Shown here in pieces: positions 7,257 to 13,346 of a stretch of 13,346 bases of DNA. Every line of letters begins with the position of its first letter. The first letter of the stretch is position 1. The DNA is taken from assembly GCA_030629485.1 (NCBI GenBank), contig DAOVOW010000016.1:1-13346 (forward strand). Reading direction: 5' to 3'. The notes below the pieces were generated by a model. It made no database searches. It saw only the letters and a list, made by a program, of their open reading frames with translations, and was not told the DNA's origin. This DNA is from a bacterium (GTDB lineage: Bacteria; Zixibacteria; MSB-5A5; GN15; FEB-12). Made by a program: the position numbers and the translations under genes.

Positions 7257-7353
7257 GCAGATGTCCACGGTGATCGTCTGTGTGCGGCAGATGTCCGGTC
7301 AAGCCGGGTCTCTTTGCGGCGCATGTGGACATACGCCGCCCACAAAAGTGTGG
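7257..7353. repeat. Short direct and inverted repeats after the TPR gene
   Basis: GCAGATGTCC occurs twice, at 7257-7266 and 7287-7296, exactly 30 bp apart. ATGTCCAC (7261-7268) has a perfect inverted copy GTGGACAT at 7325-7332. A hairpin GCGGCG/CGCCGC (7316-7321 and 7334-7339) encloses that inverted copy, and CCACA/TGTGG (7340-7344 and 7349-7353) forms another. No T-run follows, so this is more like a degenerate palindromic repeat element than an intrinsic terminator. Confidence 0.5.
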
Positions 7354-7422
7354 ATACTGGCGGACGCCACACCACCACAGCAGTCAAACCGGGCCATCCT
7401 CGACAGGTATCTATACCAAAAT

Positions 7423-7590
7423 GGGTCCATAAAAGAGGAGGGCAGGATTATTGCTAATCCTGCCCAACGCAGGGCTGTCTCTAGGAGAGACAGAGGGGGT
7501 TTTTAGTGCTCTGCTTATTTAACGTATGACCATGCCATTTTGTTCGCATAGTTACATAGAAAACGTCGCAAAAGTTGCGTTTTGGGACCT
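7423..7590 (+). ncRNA. Candidate structured RNA or small palindromic element (unknown class)
   Basis: The ends can pair: GGGTCCATAAAA (7423-7434) with TTTTGGGACCT (7580-7590) gives about 11 pairs with one bulge. Inside lie a perfect 11-bp hairpin (7440-7450 with 7455-7465, loop TTGC), an 8-bp hairpin (7475-7482 with 7486-7493, loop AGG), and a bulged hairpin at 7560-7583 (CGCAA AAG TTGCG with AAAA/TTTT). The last competes with the closing helix for TTTT. I find no good promoter and match no known RNA family from memory. It may instead be a MITE-like element with imperfect terminal inverted repeats, or simply stacked terminators between convergent genes. Either strand could be the active one. 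Confidence 0.3.
7475..7504 (+). terminator. Probable intrinsic terminator between convergent genes
   Basis: CTGTCTCT (7475-7482) and AGAGACAG (7486-7493) form a perfect 8-bp stem with a 3-nt loop, followed by AGGGGG and then TTTTT at 7500-7504. The six bases between stem and T-run make it less than ideal. Read on the minus strand, the neighbouring 11-bp hairpin at 7440-7465 is followed by TCCTCTTTTA, so the pair could stop transcription from both sides. Confidence 0.45.
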
Positions 7591-7596
7591 ATTAAT

Positions 7597-7693
7597 GGCC
7601 GGTTTACCGCGTTGACCGGCCGCCTGTCGGCGACCGGTCTCTTCGGTGTGATTTGATGACACTCATGTGACATTACGTCGCAATTCCCTGCGA
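7597..7693. other. Overlapping hairpins downstream of the MORN-like gene
   Basis: Two stems share bases: GGCCGGT/ACCGGCC (7597-7603 with 7615-7621), and GACCGG plus CGCC paired with GGCG plus CCGGTC (7614-7624 with 7629-7639), which is 10 pairs with one mismatch around TGTC. They cannot form together. TCGCA/TGCGA (7678-7682 with 7689-7693) lies just beyond the stop codon of the minus-strand gene. No T-run follows on either strand, so they may protect the 3' end of that mRNA rather than end transcription. Confidence 0.4.
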
Positions 7694-7700
7694 TTTCTCT

Positions 7701-8777
7701 CTACAGTCCTTCGTCCCGAGAGGGCTCTACATCGTTGCAAGCCAACTTCCATCGGCCCTGGAAGAAACCCTTCTTGAATGCCGGGTGGGATTTATACTTA
7801 CCCTTCAGAGTGCCGATCACCAGTTCGTCGGCGTTAAGTATCTCACCTGCAAACCAACCACCGGCATGCTTGACAGCGACCGGGCTGGCGTTATGGCTGG
7901 GATGCTGGTCCCAACGGCCGCGCAGGAAACCCTCGAACCGGCCGCTAACGGAGATCCATTTGCCGAAGAACACTCTCTGGCCGTTATCATTGACGCCCCA
8001 ATGGCCGCGCAAGAAGCCGGAGATCCATCCGTGACGAGTCATCCAGACCCCACGGAAGACACCCTCACCGTCCTCGTTGTAGCCCCAGTGCCCGGTCAGG
8101 AAGCCGCGCGGGCAGGGGACGCGATCCAGACGGAAGGCGTGGAAGGCAACCGCGTTGGAATCGGCATCATCCAGATAGACTACGGTATCCAGGGCGGTCA
8201 ATTCGGACAGGTCAAAGGTGCGGCTGTACGGTCCGGTCTCAAAGGCAACGGTCACAGCCTCAGAACTTATCGCCGTGTCAGGCGGGATAAAGATATCAAC
8301 CGCGATTCCGTCATGATGCACAGTAGTGAACGACTCCCACTCGACCAGAGTGCGGTCGGTGCGGGGAATGATAGTATCCTGACCCGGTTCGAATTTGATC
8401 ACCCGCCGGATGACTATAGCGCCGCGCGAAACAGTCAGCGAGCCGGTCCAGTCAGTAACCTCGGTGACGGTGGAATCATAACGCAACTGACCCCAGACCA
8501 CCCTGAAATGGTAGCGACCATCAAGGTTGTCGTCCAGAGTGTCGGCGCCGAGAGCGCTTAGCATCGGGTCATTGTACGCATCGTTGTCGTCGGTCTCGGC
8601 CAACAGGTCGGGATCGCCGAAGCCGGGCGATTCAGACGTCGGCAGGTAACCGCCGGTCGGATCGTTAAGATTCAGATTCTCAGTGAGGTCATCTTGCCCC
8701 GTCGAATTTTCCGAGCAGCCTGCCACCCATAGCAGTAAGGCCGCCAACATTGTGATTGAAAACAATCTCCGTACCAC
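7701..8777 (-). CDS. Lipoprotein with C-terminal MORN-like G-x-x-x-G-x-W repeats
   Basis: A 358-residue protein. GTG at 8777 is chosen because AAAGGAGA lies about 8 nt upstream and the protein then opens directly with MVRRLFSITMLAALLLWVAGC, a textbook lipobox (VAGC, Cys 21). ATG at 8807 would add ten polar residues. An acidic, low-complexity linker follows (about 22-80), then a beta-rich region (about 85-220). The end (about 225-343) has some eight units of the form GFLxGxW: GFLTGHWG, GVFRGVW, GFLRGHWG, VFFGKW, GFLRGRW, GWFAGEI, GTLKGKY, GFFQGRW. These resemble MORN beta-hairpin repeats. No enzymatic motif is visible; a surface or binding role is inferred. Confidence 0.82.
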   Translation of the reverse strand: MVRRLFSITMLAALLLWVAGCSENSTGQDDLTENLNLNDPTGGYLPTSESPGFGDPDLLAETDDNDAYNDPMLSALGADTLDDNLDGRYHFRVVWGQLRYDSTVTEVTDWTGSLTVSRGAIVIRRVIKFEPGQDTIIPRTDRTLVEWESFTTVHHDGIAVDIFIPPDTAISSEAVTVAFETGPYSRTFDLSELTALDTVVYLDDADSNAVAFHAFRLDRVPCPRGFLTGHWGYNEDGEGVFRGVWMTRHGWISGFLRGHWGVNDNGQRVFFGKWISVSGRFEGFLRGRWDQHPSHNASPVAVKHAGGWFAGEILNADELVIGTLKGKYKSHPAFKKGFFQGRWKLACNDVEPSRDEGL

Positions 8778-9041
8778 GTTTGTCTCTCCTTTCTCTGTCT
8801 GATTCATGTCTTCTGTTCTGGTCAATACTCTAACAGAAATCGTGCCAACATTGTTGCCTGTGACCAACTCGTTGCGCCATGGTCGGTTGGGATTCCGATC
8901 ACTCGGTGCAGGCAGCGCTAATGGTGTACGCAAAGGTACACAGCGCCCCTGTTGAACGCGGTGGTACAAACAGCCTGAACCACAATTGCCTGAAGATAGT
9001 CGGCTTGCCTGGCTCGGCAACATTTCGTTTCTTGAGCGGTC

Positions 9042-9050
9042 TGATAGAAT
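9042..9050 (+). promoter_or_regulatory. Extended -10 promoter of the CPBP gene
   Basis: TGATAGAAT at 9042-9050 combines an extended -10 TG with TAGAAT (5 of 6). No good -35 box stands at the right distance, which is usual for extended -10 promoters. Transcription would start near 9057, leaving about 16 nt before the ATG at 9073, with no visible ribosome-binding site. The rest of the 295-bp divergent spacer (8778-9072) shows no gene. Confidence 0.5.
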
Positions 9051-9072
9051 AACGCGAAAACACGACGACGCC

Positions 9073-9993
9073 ATGACCATAGCGACCGAACAACTCTTCA
9101 CCAACGTGCACCCGCGGACTGTGCTGGGACGGGTCGTTCAGTTTCCGCTGACCCGGTTTATCCTCGTCCTGGCTTTTCTTGCGCCGGTGAGCCTGGCCGT
9201 AATGGCGCTCAATCCCGCCCTGGAGACGGTCACTCCTCTATTCAAGGCACTGGTCGCCGGCGGCTGCGCGGTTCTCATGTATCTTGCCTACTGTCTCTAC
9301 ACTCGCTTGATAGAGAAACGTAAGGCGCTTGAAATGACGCTCAAGGGCAGCGCGACTGAGTTCGGTATCGGCCTGGCTATCGGCAGCGGACTAATGATAA
9401 CGATTGTGGCGCTGCTGGCCGTCGCCGGCTGCTACCGGGTCGAGTCGTTCAACCTCGACTGGTCAATACTGGTCTCGGCCTTTCTGCGTTTGGGCTCGGC
9501 GGCTTTTCTGGAGGAATTGATCTTCCGGTTGATCATATTCAAACTGACCGAGGAAGCGCTCGGCAGTTGGGTGGCGCTGGTGGTGCAGGCGGCCCTCTTT
9601 GGCGCCGTACACATAGGCAACCCCAATGCTTCGATTTTCAGTTCGGTCGCCATTATGATCGAGGCAGGCGTGCTGCTGGCCGCCGCGTTTATGGTAACTC
9701 GGCGCGTCTGGCTGATCTTCGGGCTCCACCTGGCCTGGAATTTCATGCAGTCAACCGTCTTTGGCCTGACCGTGTCCGGTCACACCTCGCATGGCATCAT
9801 CACACCGACTGTCAGCGGCCCGGAGTGGCTGACCGGTGGCGCTTTCGGTGTCGAAGCGTCCTGGCCGGCTGTTGGACTCTGTCTGGCTGTCGGTCTGCTG
9901 TTCTTGAGAAGGGCGGTAAAGGGAGGTCAACTGGTGCCACCGGTCTGGCGTCGACGGCGACATTCATCAGTATCCGTGACCGATTCCGCATGA
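9073..9993 (+). CDS. CPBP-family intramembrane metalloprotease (CAAX/Abi type)
   Basis: A 306-residue polytopic membrane protein with the CPBP/Abi (Rce1-like) motifs: EELIFR with E147, E148 and R152; FGAVH ending at H180; and HLAWN with H219 and N223. Six or more hydrophobic segments span about 25-48, 55-75, 95-122, 128-150, 165-185, 190-207 and 262-280. Bacterial members are linked to processing of prenylated or small peptides, bacteriocin self-immunity, or scaffolding; the role here is open. ATG at 9073 is taken because a TTG at 8986 would place 29 unlikely residues ahead of the extended -10 box. The tail (WRRRRHSS) is strongly basic. A T-rich terminator lies at 10117. Confidence 0.88.
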   Translation: MTIATEQLFTNVHPRTVLGRVVQFPLTRFILVLAFLAPVSLAVMALNPALETVTPLFKALVAGGCAVLMYLAYCLYTRLIEKRKALEMTLKGSATEFGIGLAIGSGLMITIVALLAVAGCYRVESFNLDWSILVSAFLRLGSAAFLEELIFRLIIFKLTEEALGSWVALVVQAALFGAVHIGNPNASIFSSVAIMIEAGVLLAAAFMVTRRVWLIFGLHLAWNFMQSTVFGLTVSGHTSHGIITPTVSGPEWLTGGAFGVEASWPAVGLCLAVGLLFLRRAVKGGQLVPPVWRRRRHSSVSVTDSA

Positions 9994-10116
9994 CGTCCGG
10001 AGACAATCGAACATAATCGCCCTCTTTCAGATCGTCCTGGCCGCCAGGATTGATGAGTTCAAGGAGACCTGTCAGCCCGAACAGGCAGTGCACAGAGACG
10101 TGATTGTTGTCCCCGC
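9994..10116. other. 3' untranslated region with two small hairpins
   Basis: Between the CPBP stop and its terminator are CCTGG/CCAGG (10036-10040 with 10044-10048, loop CCG) and CCTGT/ACAGG (10068-10072 with 10081-10085, 8-nt loop). An AAGGAG at 10061 is not followed by a usable start codon. I see no small gene here. Confidence 0.35.
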
Positions 10117-10143
10117 GTGACCTTCAGGTCGCATGTTTTTTTT
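10117..10143 (+). terminator. Intrinsic terminator of the CPBP gene
   Basis: GTGACC (10117-10122), loop TTCA, GGTCGC (10127-10132): six pairs including one G-U. Three bases later comes an uninterrupted run of eight T (10136-10143). The stem is short but the T-run is strong. It lies 124 nt after the CPBP stop and 44 nt before the next promoter. Confidence 0.65.
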
Positions 10144-10186
10144 CAGCCTAAAGCAATGGGGGCTTAAGATGCTGGTTATTTCAGTC

Positions 10187-10275
10187 TTGACATCGGCTGA
10201 TCACCACGATAGACTGTAGGATCAGAGACAAACATGCGGGAGTCTAGTCTCTCCCCCTAAGACCACGGAGGAAAT
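10187..10275 (+). promoter_or_regulatory. Strong sigma-70 promoter and leader of the beta-barrel/lipoprotein operon
   Basis: TTGACA at 10187-10192 is a perfect -35 box, followed by exactly 17 nt and TAGACT at 10210-10215 (4 of 6). Transcription should begin near 10222. The leader of about 54 nt can form either GGGAG/CTCCC (10238-10242 with 10251-10255) or AGAGAC/GTCTCT (10224-10229 with 10247-10252), which exclude each other. It ends in GGAGGA (10267-10272) close before the ATG at 10276. Confidence 0.7.
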
Positions 10276-10818
10276 ATGAAGAAGCTTCTAATGGCAGCAC
10301 TCGGCCTGTTGCTGTTGATCCAACCGGCGATGGCGGCCGGGATTTCGGCCGGCGTCGGGGCCTTCGGCGGCCTGGAGATGCCGATCATCCAGGATGACCA
10401 GGAACAGGGCACTGTGTTCGGTTTCAAAGGTCGGCTAAAAGCGTCATTTATAACCCTTGAACCGAACATCATGTTCACGAAATATGGCGATCCGGACTTC
10501 GAAGATGTCATCGGTGATCCCGACGGATCGAAACTGACCTCCTTCGGACTGGATGCCCTATTAGGTTCTTCACTGGGTGGCCCGGGAGTCTCCACCTTCT
10601 TCTTTGCCGGTATCGGCATCTACAAGACCAAGAACGACCAACTGCAGGTAGACGAGAGCGAGGTCGGTATTTCCGGCGGTCTCGGCCTTGAAATCGGACT
10701 GGGGACAAAGCTCGGTCTGGAAGTCCGCGGACGCGTCGTGGTTGTCGGCACCGAGGGGGGTGGGTCCAAGAAGGCGGCACTATTAACCGCAGGCGTTAAC
10801 TACCACTTTGGATTATAG
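10276..10818 (+). CDS. Small outer-membrane beta-barrel protein
   Basis: A 180-residue protein. MKKLLMAALGLLLLIQPAMA is a Sec signal with cleavage after A20 (AMA/AG). The mature 160 residues are a run of amphipathic, glycine-rich strands (GISAGVGAFGGLEM, FGFKGRLKASFITLEPNIMF, TFFFAGIGIYKT, GISGGLGLEIGLG, LGLEVRGRVVVVG) and the chain ends in AGVNYHFGL. The length and near-C-terminal aromatic residue fit an 8-stranded barrel of the OMP_b-brl/OmpW-like type. No ligand can be inferred. GGAGGA precedes the ATG. It is the first gene of a two-gene operon, 12 nt before a lipoprotein gene. Confidence 0.85.
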   Translation: MKKLLMAALGLLLLIQPAMAAGISAGVGAFGGLEMPIIQDDQEQGTVFGFKGRLKASFITLEPNIMFTKYGDPDFEDVIGDPDGSKLTSFGLDALLGSSLGGPGVSTFFFAGIGIYKTKNDQLQVDESEVGISGGLGLEIGLGTKLGLEVRGRVVVVGTEGGGSKKAALLTAGVNYHFGL

Positions 10819-10830
10819 GAAGGCACAACC

Positions 10831-11373
10831 ATGAAAAAACTAACGCACAGATTCGGATTGATCGGCGCCACTCTGACCTCGCTGCTGATAGTCGGATGTC
10901 TCCTGAGCGGTACTTTTGTCGTGTCGATGTTATTCAAAGATTTCCCGGTAGCAGGATCCGATGATTTCTACTACTTTGACGTCGACGTCACCTCCGATGA
11001 TGTCTGGACTGACCACAAGGATAACATCAAAGATATCGATAATATAGGATTCGAGTTATGGGTGACCAATGCCTCAGGAGTAGCCAACACATATAATTGC
11101 TACGTTGCCCCGATAACATCTTCGCTGAGCAGTCTATCATCCAAGAGCGAGGTAGTGGCAGGGGCTACCAAGGTTCTGGAAATACCACTGGCTGCAACCG
11201 GACAGACGTTTATCGGTTACGCCGATTCGTTCTCGCATCTCACCAACCTTGAAGCGCTGAAGGCATTGGCCGAAAGTGGCCAGTTCAAGTTCTTCGCTAT
11301 GTCGGATGCGACCCCGACCGATTTCGCCGTCGATTCGATCCTGGTGGTTATCACCATTACCGTCGGCACCTGA
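10831..11373 (+). CDS. Putative lipoprotein of unknown function
   Basis: A 180-residue protein opening MKKLTHRFGLIGATLTSLLIVGC, with a clear LIVGC lipobox (Cys 23). The residues after the Cys stay hydrophobic (LLSGTFVVSMLF), unusual for a lipoprotein, so an uncleaved anchor is an alternative. The rest is beta-rich and acidic (DDFYYFDVDVTSDDVW) and ends VDSILVVITITVGT, suggesting an immunoglobulin-like sandwich. AGGAAGG (10817-10823) spans the stop codon of the preceding beta-barrel gene and lies 7 nt before the ATG, so the two are co-transcribed and may work together at the outer membrane. A strong terminator follows within 30 nt. Confidence 0.82.
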   Translation: MKKLTHRFGLIGATLTSLLIVGCLLSGTFVVSMLFKDFPVAGSDDFYYFDVDVTSDDVWTDHKDNIKDIDNIGFELWVTNASGVANTYNCYVAPITSSLSSLSSKSEVVAGATKVLEIPLAATGQTFIGYADSFSHLTNLEALKALAESGQFKFFAMSDATPTDFAVDSILVVITITVGT

Positions 11374-11398
11374 TCGATAGTTCTGATTTATGGTACAG

Positions 11399-11429
11399 AA
11401 CCGGCTCGCGGACGGCGGGCCGGTTTTTT
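11399..11429 (+). terminator. Intrinsic terminator of the beta-barrel/lipoprotein operon
   Basis: AACCGGC (11399-11405) and GCCGGTT (11419-11425) form a perfect 7-bp stem, with further CGC/GCG pairing inside the 13-nt loop, and six T at 11424-11429 follow directly. It sits 26 nt after the stop codon of the lipoprotein gene. Confidence 0.85.
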
Positions 11430-11447
11430 GTTGGGTCGGATTCACAA

Positions 11448-11490
11448 GTGTCAGGTTACATCCCATGCCCAGTGGGACCACACCTGACGC
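11448..11490. repeat. Long palindrome at the convergent junction
   Basis: GTGTCAGGT (11448-11456) pairs with ACCTGACGC (11482-11490) over nine positions with one G-U. Inside, TCCCA (11461-11465) pairs with TGGGA (11473-11477). An internal loop separates the two stems. There is no T-run on either strand. The TGTCAGG arm is the same as in the palindrome at 302-326. Confidence 0.5.
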
Positions 11491-11521
11491 AACGCTGCAT
11501 CGCAAAGATACCGCCCTGCAT

Positions 11522-11551
11522 GCTACTGGCTGCTGCCGGCTCACCAGTAGC
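11522..11551. repeat. Hairpin across the stop codon of the PEGA gene
   Basis: GCTACTGG (11522-11529) and CCAGTAGC (11544-11551) are an exact 8-bp inverted repeat with a 14-nt loop. The right arm contains most of the stop codon (11541-11543 adjoins it) and the last sense codons of the minus-strand gene. It could protect the 3' end of that mRNA; without a T-run it is not a standard terminator. Confidence 0.4.
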
Positions 11552-12659
11552 GGAAGTGTACTTCCCCTTCGGCATCGATGATGATGCGGACGTTGATCTC
11601 CCCCCCGTCGTTGAGATCGGTTAGCAGGCGAAACTGTTTGAAGATCGGGAGAAGCTGGTCAAACGTCGTGAACTTCATGGACATGTTCGCGAATAGCTCA
11701 ATTTCAAACCTGACATCTGTGCCGCGAGGGCAACTCAAAACGCGGCTCACCGTCATCGCCGGCATCTCCACATCCAGGTCATGAGCCTGAGGTAACCGCG
11801 CGAAACCAAGACCGACGGCGCGTCGATGCGATATAACCATGACTGTGTCGGCGGTCAGGATACGAATAGTCGGATCCACTCCGCGCATGCCGATGGCGGT
11901 ATCATCCCAGATAGGTACCTCGTACCGACGACTCATGGCGTATAGTTCTCTTTTGCTTACGCCTTCCTCATCGATCTGAGCGGAGTCGATCGGCGAACTA
12001 TCCTCGATTGGTCGGATACGATGATAACGGCAGCCGGGTAGCTCAATCTCAATCAGCACCGACACCGGGTCGGGTTGGTGCTGTAATGTGTCCAGTCCCC
12101 ACAACTGAAGCAGGTGCAATTCGAGAAGCGTTGTCCCAGCCGGCGTAACGGTGACGGTGGTATCGAATGAAAGGTCGTTGTGCTCGATTCCGACATGATG
12201 AACGCCGGAGGGAACCAACGGTAGTGTCAAAGGGGCCGTCATCGTCACTCGGACACCATCGAGGAAAACCGTGACCCCGAAGATATCGGTAAGGATGGTT
12301 AGATTGCCCGGAACATTGTAGAAATTCATACCGCTGTCCGGTTGGCGTTCTACCTTGAGAGAGGCAACCAGCCGTATCTTTTTGCGCAGGACCTGCCGCG
12401 GCGCAATCACGACCTTGACCGTATTGGGCTGATAGTACTCGGTGAATAGGGTGAGATGATGTTCTCCGACCGAGAGCGTGCAAAGCGCCGGCGTTTGGAA
12501 CAACCGCTCATCGTCGCCGTCAATAACGAGGCACGCGTTCGGCGGGTCGCTTTCCACATAAAGGTAACCGACCTCGTCTTGAGCCCGACCAATACCGCCC
12601 AGGAGCACGACACAGGCGAGCAACGTTCCCATGTATTTCCACACCAGCCACATATACAT
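11541..12659 (-). CDS. Secreted protein with two PEGA domains
   Basis: A 372-residue protein. The N-terminus is a signal peptide with cleavage near GRA/QD (about residue 26). PEGA domain 1 covers 31-98 (GYLYVESDPPNACLVIDGDD ... TPALCTLSVGEHHLTL), domain 2 covers 118-183 (GNLTILTDIFGVTVFLDGV ... APLTLPLVPSGVHHVGIE). The remaining 190 residues are not recognised and end EINVRIIIDAEGEVHFRYW. PEGA domains are small beta-sandwiches of envelope proteins. The start is uncertain: ATG at 12659, 12653 or 12632 are possible. A perfect TATAAT overlaps the first ATG but has no -35 partner. It lies 57 nt after a TPR gene on the same strand, probably one operon. Confidence 0.82.
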   Translation of the reverse strand: MYMWLVWKYMGTLLACVVLLGGIGRAQDEVGYLYVESDPPNACLVIDGDDERLFQTPALCTLSVGEHHLTLFTEYYQPNTVKVVIAPRQVLRKKIRLVASLKVERQPDSGMNFYNVPGNLTILTDIFGVTVFLDGVRVTMTAPLTLPLVPSGVHHVGIEHNDLSFDTTVTVTPAGTTLLELHLLQLWGLDTLQHQPDPVSVLIEIELPGCRYHRIRPIEDSSPIDSAQIDEEGVSKRELYAMSRRYEVPIWDDTAIGMRGVDPTIRILTADTVMVISHRRAVGLGFARLPQAHDLDVEMPAMTVSRVLSCPRGTDVRFEIELFANMSMKFTTFDQLLPIFKQFRLLTDLNDGGEINVRIIIDAEGEVHFRYW

Positions 12660-12716
12660 TATAGAAGCGGATAAAGAACGGTCGCTCCAACAAAAAACTG
12701 CGCCGGAGAGATTGGG

Positions 12717-13346
12717 TTACGGTTCGTCCCTGGCCGGACCTGGGTCTAGCTGCTGCTGGGATAGGACTTCGAGCATCTTGAAACCCAGCGTGGAGTCAAT
12801 GGCAAAAAGATGCTTCAGAATCCGGTCTGAATCTTCGGTTTTTCCGTCAAGAGCGTAGGCTGTACCAAGGCCGATCCAAGCCGGAAAGAATGAGCTGTCG
12901 GCCGTGGCAAGAACCTCGAACTGTTCGGAGGCGGCGCTGAACTGCTTGTCGGCGAGATAGAGCATCGCCAACGCCTGGCGACACACTTGAAAGTCAGGAT
13001 GGCGTGACAGCGCTTCCTCAAACGACTCCGCCGCTTCCCAAGTCTTGCCCAGGCGGTTCTGAACCGTCCCCAGTCGGTAATATAGCTCCGCCGGGCGGCC
13101 GCCGGCCGCAGCGGACAACTGATAATAGAATTCGGCGCTGTCGTAGCTTTGACTGGCGGCGAAGCAGTTCCCCATACTGTACGGAATGATCGCGTTTCGG
13201 CGGTTGAGAGCCCAGGCAGTGCGCAGTAGCGGCAAGGCCAGACCGATCCGCCCTACCTTGGTATATTCCTGCCCGAGGTTGGTCAGGTACAATTCGTTGG
13301 TAGAATCAAGAGTTACAGCTTTCTCGAAATATGGAATCGCCTCACC
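12717..13346 (-). CDS. TPR-repeat protein (5' truncated by the window edge)
   Basis: The frame is open from the window edge (GEAIPYFEKAVTLDSTNE...) to a TAA at 12717, giving 209 residues. The chain is a series of about five tetratricopeptide units, for example GEAIPYFEKAVTLDSTNELY, AELYYRLGTVQNRLGKTWEA, CRQALAMLYLADKQFSAASE and AWIGLGTAYALDGKTEDSDR. A TTG inside this frame could be taken for a start but sits in the middle of a TPR, so the true N-terminus lies beyond the window. TPR arrays act as protein-binding scaffolds. A CCGGCGCAG followed by six T after the stop is a weak terminator at best, so read-through into the PEGA gene is likely. Confidence 0.85.
   Translation of the reverse strand, partial: GEAIPYFEKAVTLDSTNELYLTNLGQEYTKVGRIGLALPLLRTAWALNRRNAIIPYSMGNCFAASQSYDSAEFYYQLSAAAGGRPAELYYRLGTVQNRLGKTWEAAESFEEALSRHPDFQVCRQALAMLYLADKQFSAASEQFEVLATADSSFFPAWIGLGTAYALDGKTEDSDRILKHLFAIDSTLGFKMLEVLSQQQLDPGPARDEP

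Noticed and set aside
8831..8850. Sigma-54-like promoter on the minus strand before the MORN-like lipoprotein
   Set aside because: TTGGCACG fits the -24 element well, but the -12 element reads CTGTT instead of TTGCA and lacks the nearly invariant GC at the required spacing.
8778..9104. N-terminal extension of the MORN-like lipoprotein frame
   Set aside because: The extension has Cys/Arg-rich non-coding character and would bury a perfect lipoprotein signal; a strong ribosome site precedes the GTG at 8777.
9812..10093. Minus-strand frame of 93 codons across the end of the CPBP gene
   Set aside because: Most of it is antisense to the well-supported CPBP gene, and the remainder covers hairpins upstream of a terminator; no motif or ribosome site supports it.
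12657..12662. Perfect TATAAT on the minus strand at the PEGA gene start
   Set aside because: It overlaps the first ATG and no -35 box lies at 16-18 nt; the nearest TTGGAG is 21 nt away. Kept only as a note on start uncertainty.

Overview
This 13.3-kb window looks like chromosomal DNA of an uncultured, fairly GC-rich, diderm (Gram-negative type) bacterium. The envelope evidence is direct: several lipoprotein signal peptides, a small outer-membrane beta-barrel protein, a CPBP membrane protease and a secreted metallopeptidase. The many lineage-specific TPR, PEGA and MORN-like proteins, together with a cluster of common housekeeping-type enzymes, suggest a candidate phylum near the FCB group (Zixibacteria-like). 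That placement is an inference from general style; no marker gene is present. There is no insertion sequence, phage gene, CRISPR array, tRNA or rRNA that I can see.

Left edge (1-1124, + strand): the tail of an unidentified gene, about 400 bp of non-coding DNA with two strong palindromes, then a putative lipoprotein whose promoter places the transcription start on or next to its ATG (probably leaderless).

Minus-strand enzyme cluster (6320 down to 1148): a secreted HExxHxxGxxH metzincin with a TPR/Sel1-like tail, then a tightly packed run: divergent DprA/Smf-family protein, YigZ/IMPACT protein, PfkB sugar kinase, PAP2 phosphatase and macro-domain protein. The last five are separated by 6 nt or overlap by 8-17 nt, so they are almost certainly one translationally coupled operon. 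Several members belong to folds that handle nucleotides, phosphosugars or ADP-ribose.

Middle (6400-9993): a TPR lipoprotein is divergent from the metzincin. A 450-bp convergent intergenic region follows, unusually dense in hairpins and including a candidate structured RNA. Next comes a minus-strand lipoprotein ending in about eight G-x-x-x-G-x-W type repeats, and a divergent CPBP-family intramembrane protease.

Right part (9994-13346): a clear terminator, a near-consensus sigma-70 promoter, and a two-gene operon (beta-barrel outer-membrane protein plus lipoprotein) closed by a strong terminator. On the minus strand a 5'-truncated TPR protein is followed by a protein with two PEGA domains. Palindromes with TGTC[A/G]GG arms occur both near the left edge and at the right-hand convergent junction, and may be a dispersed REP-like family.
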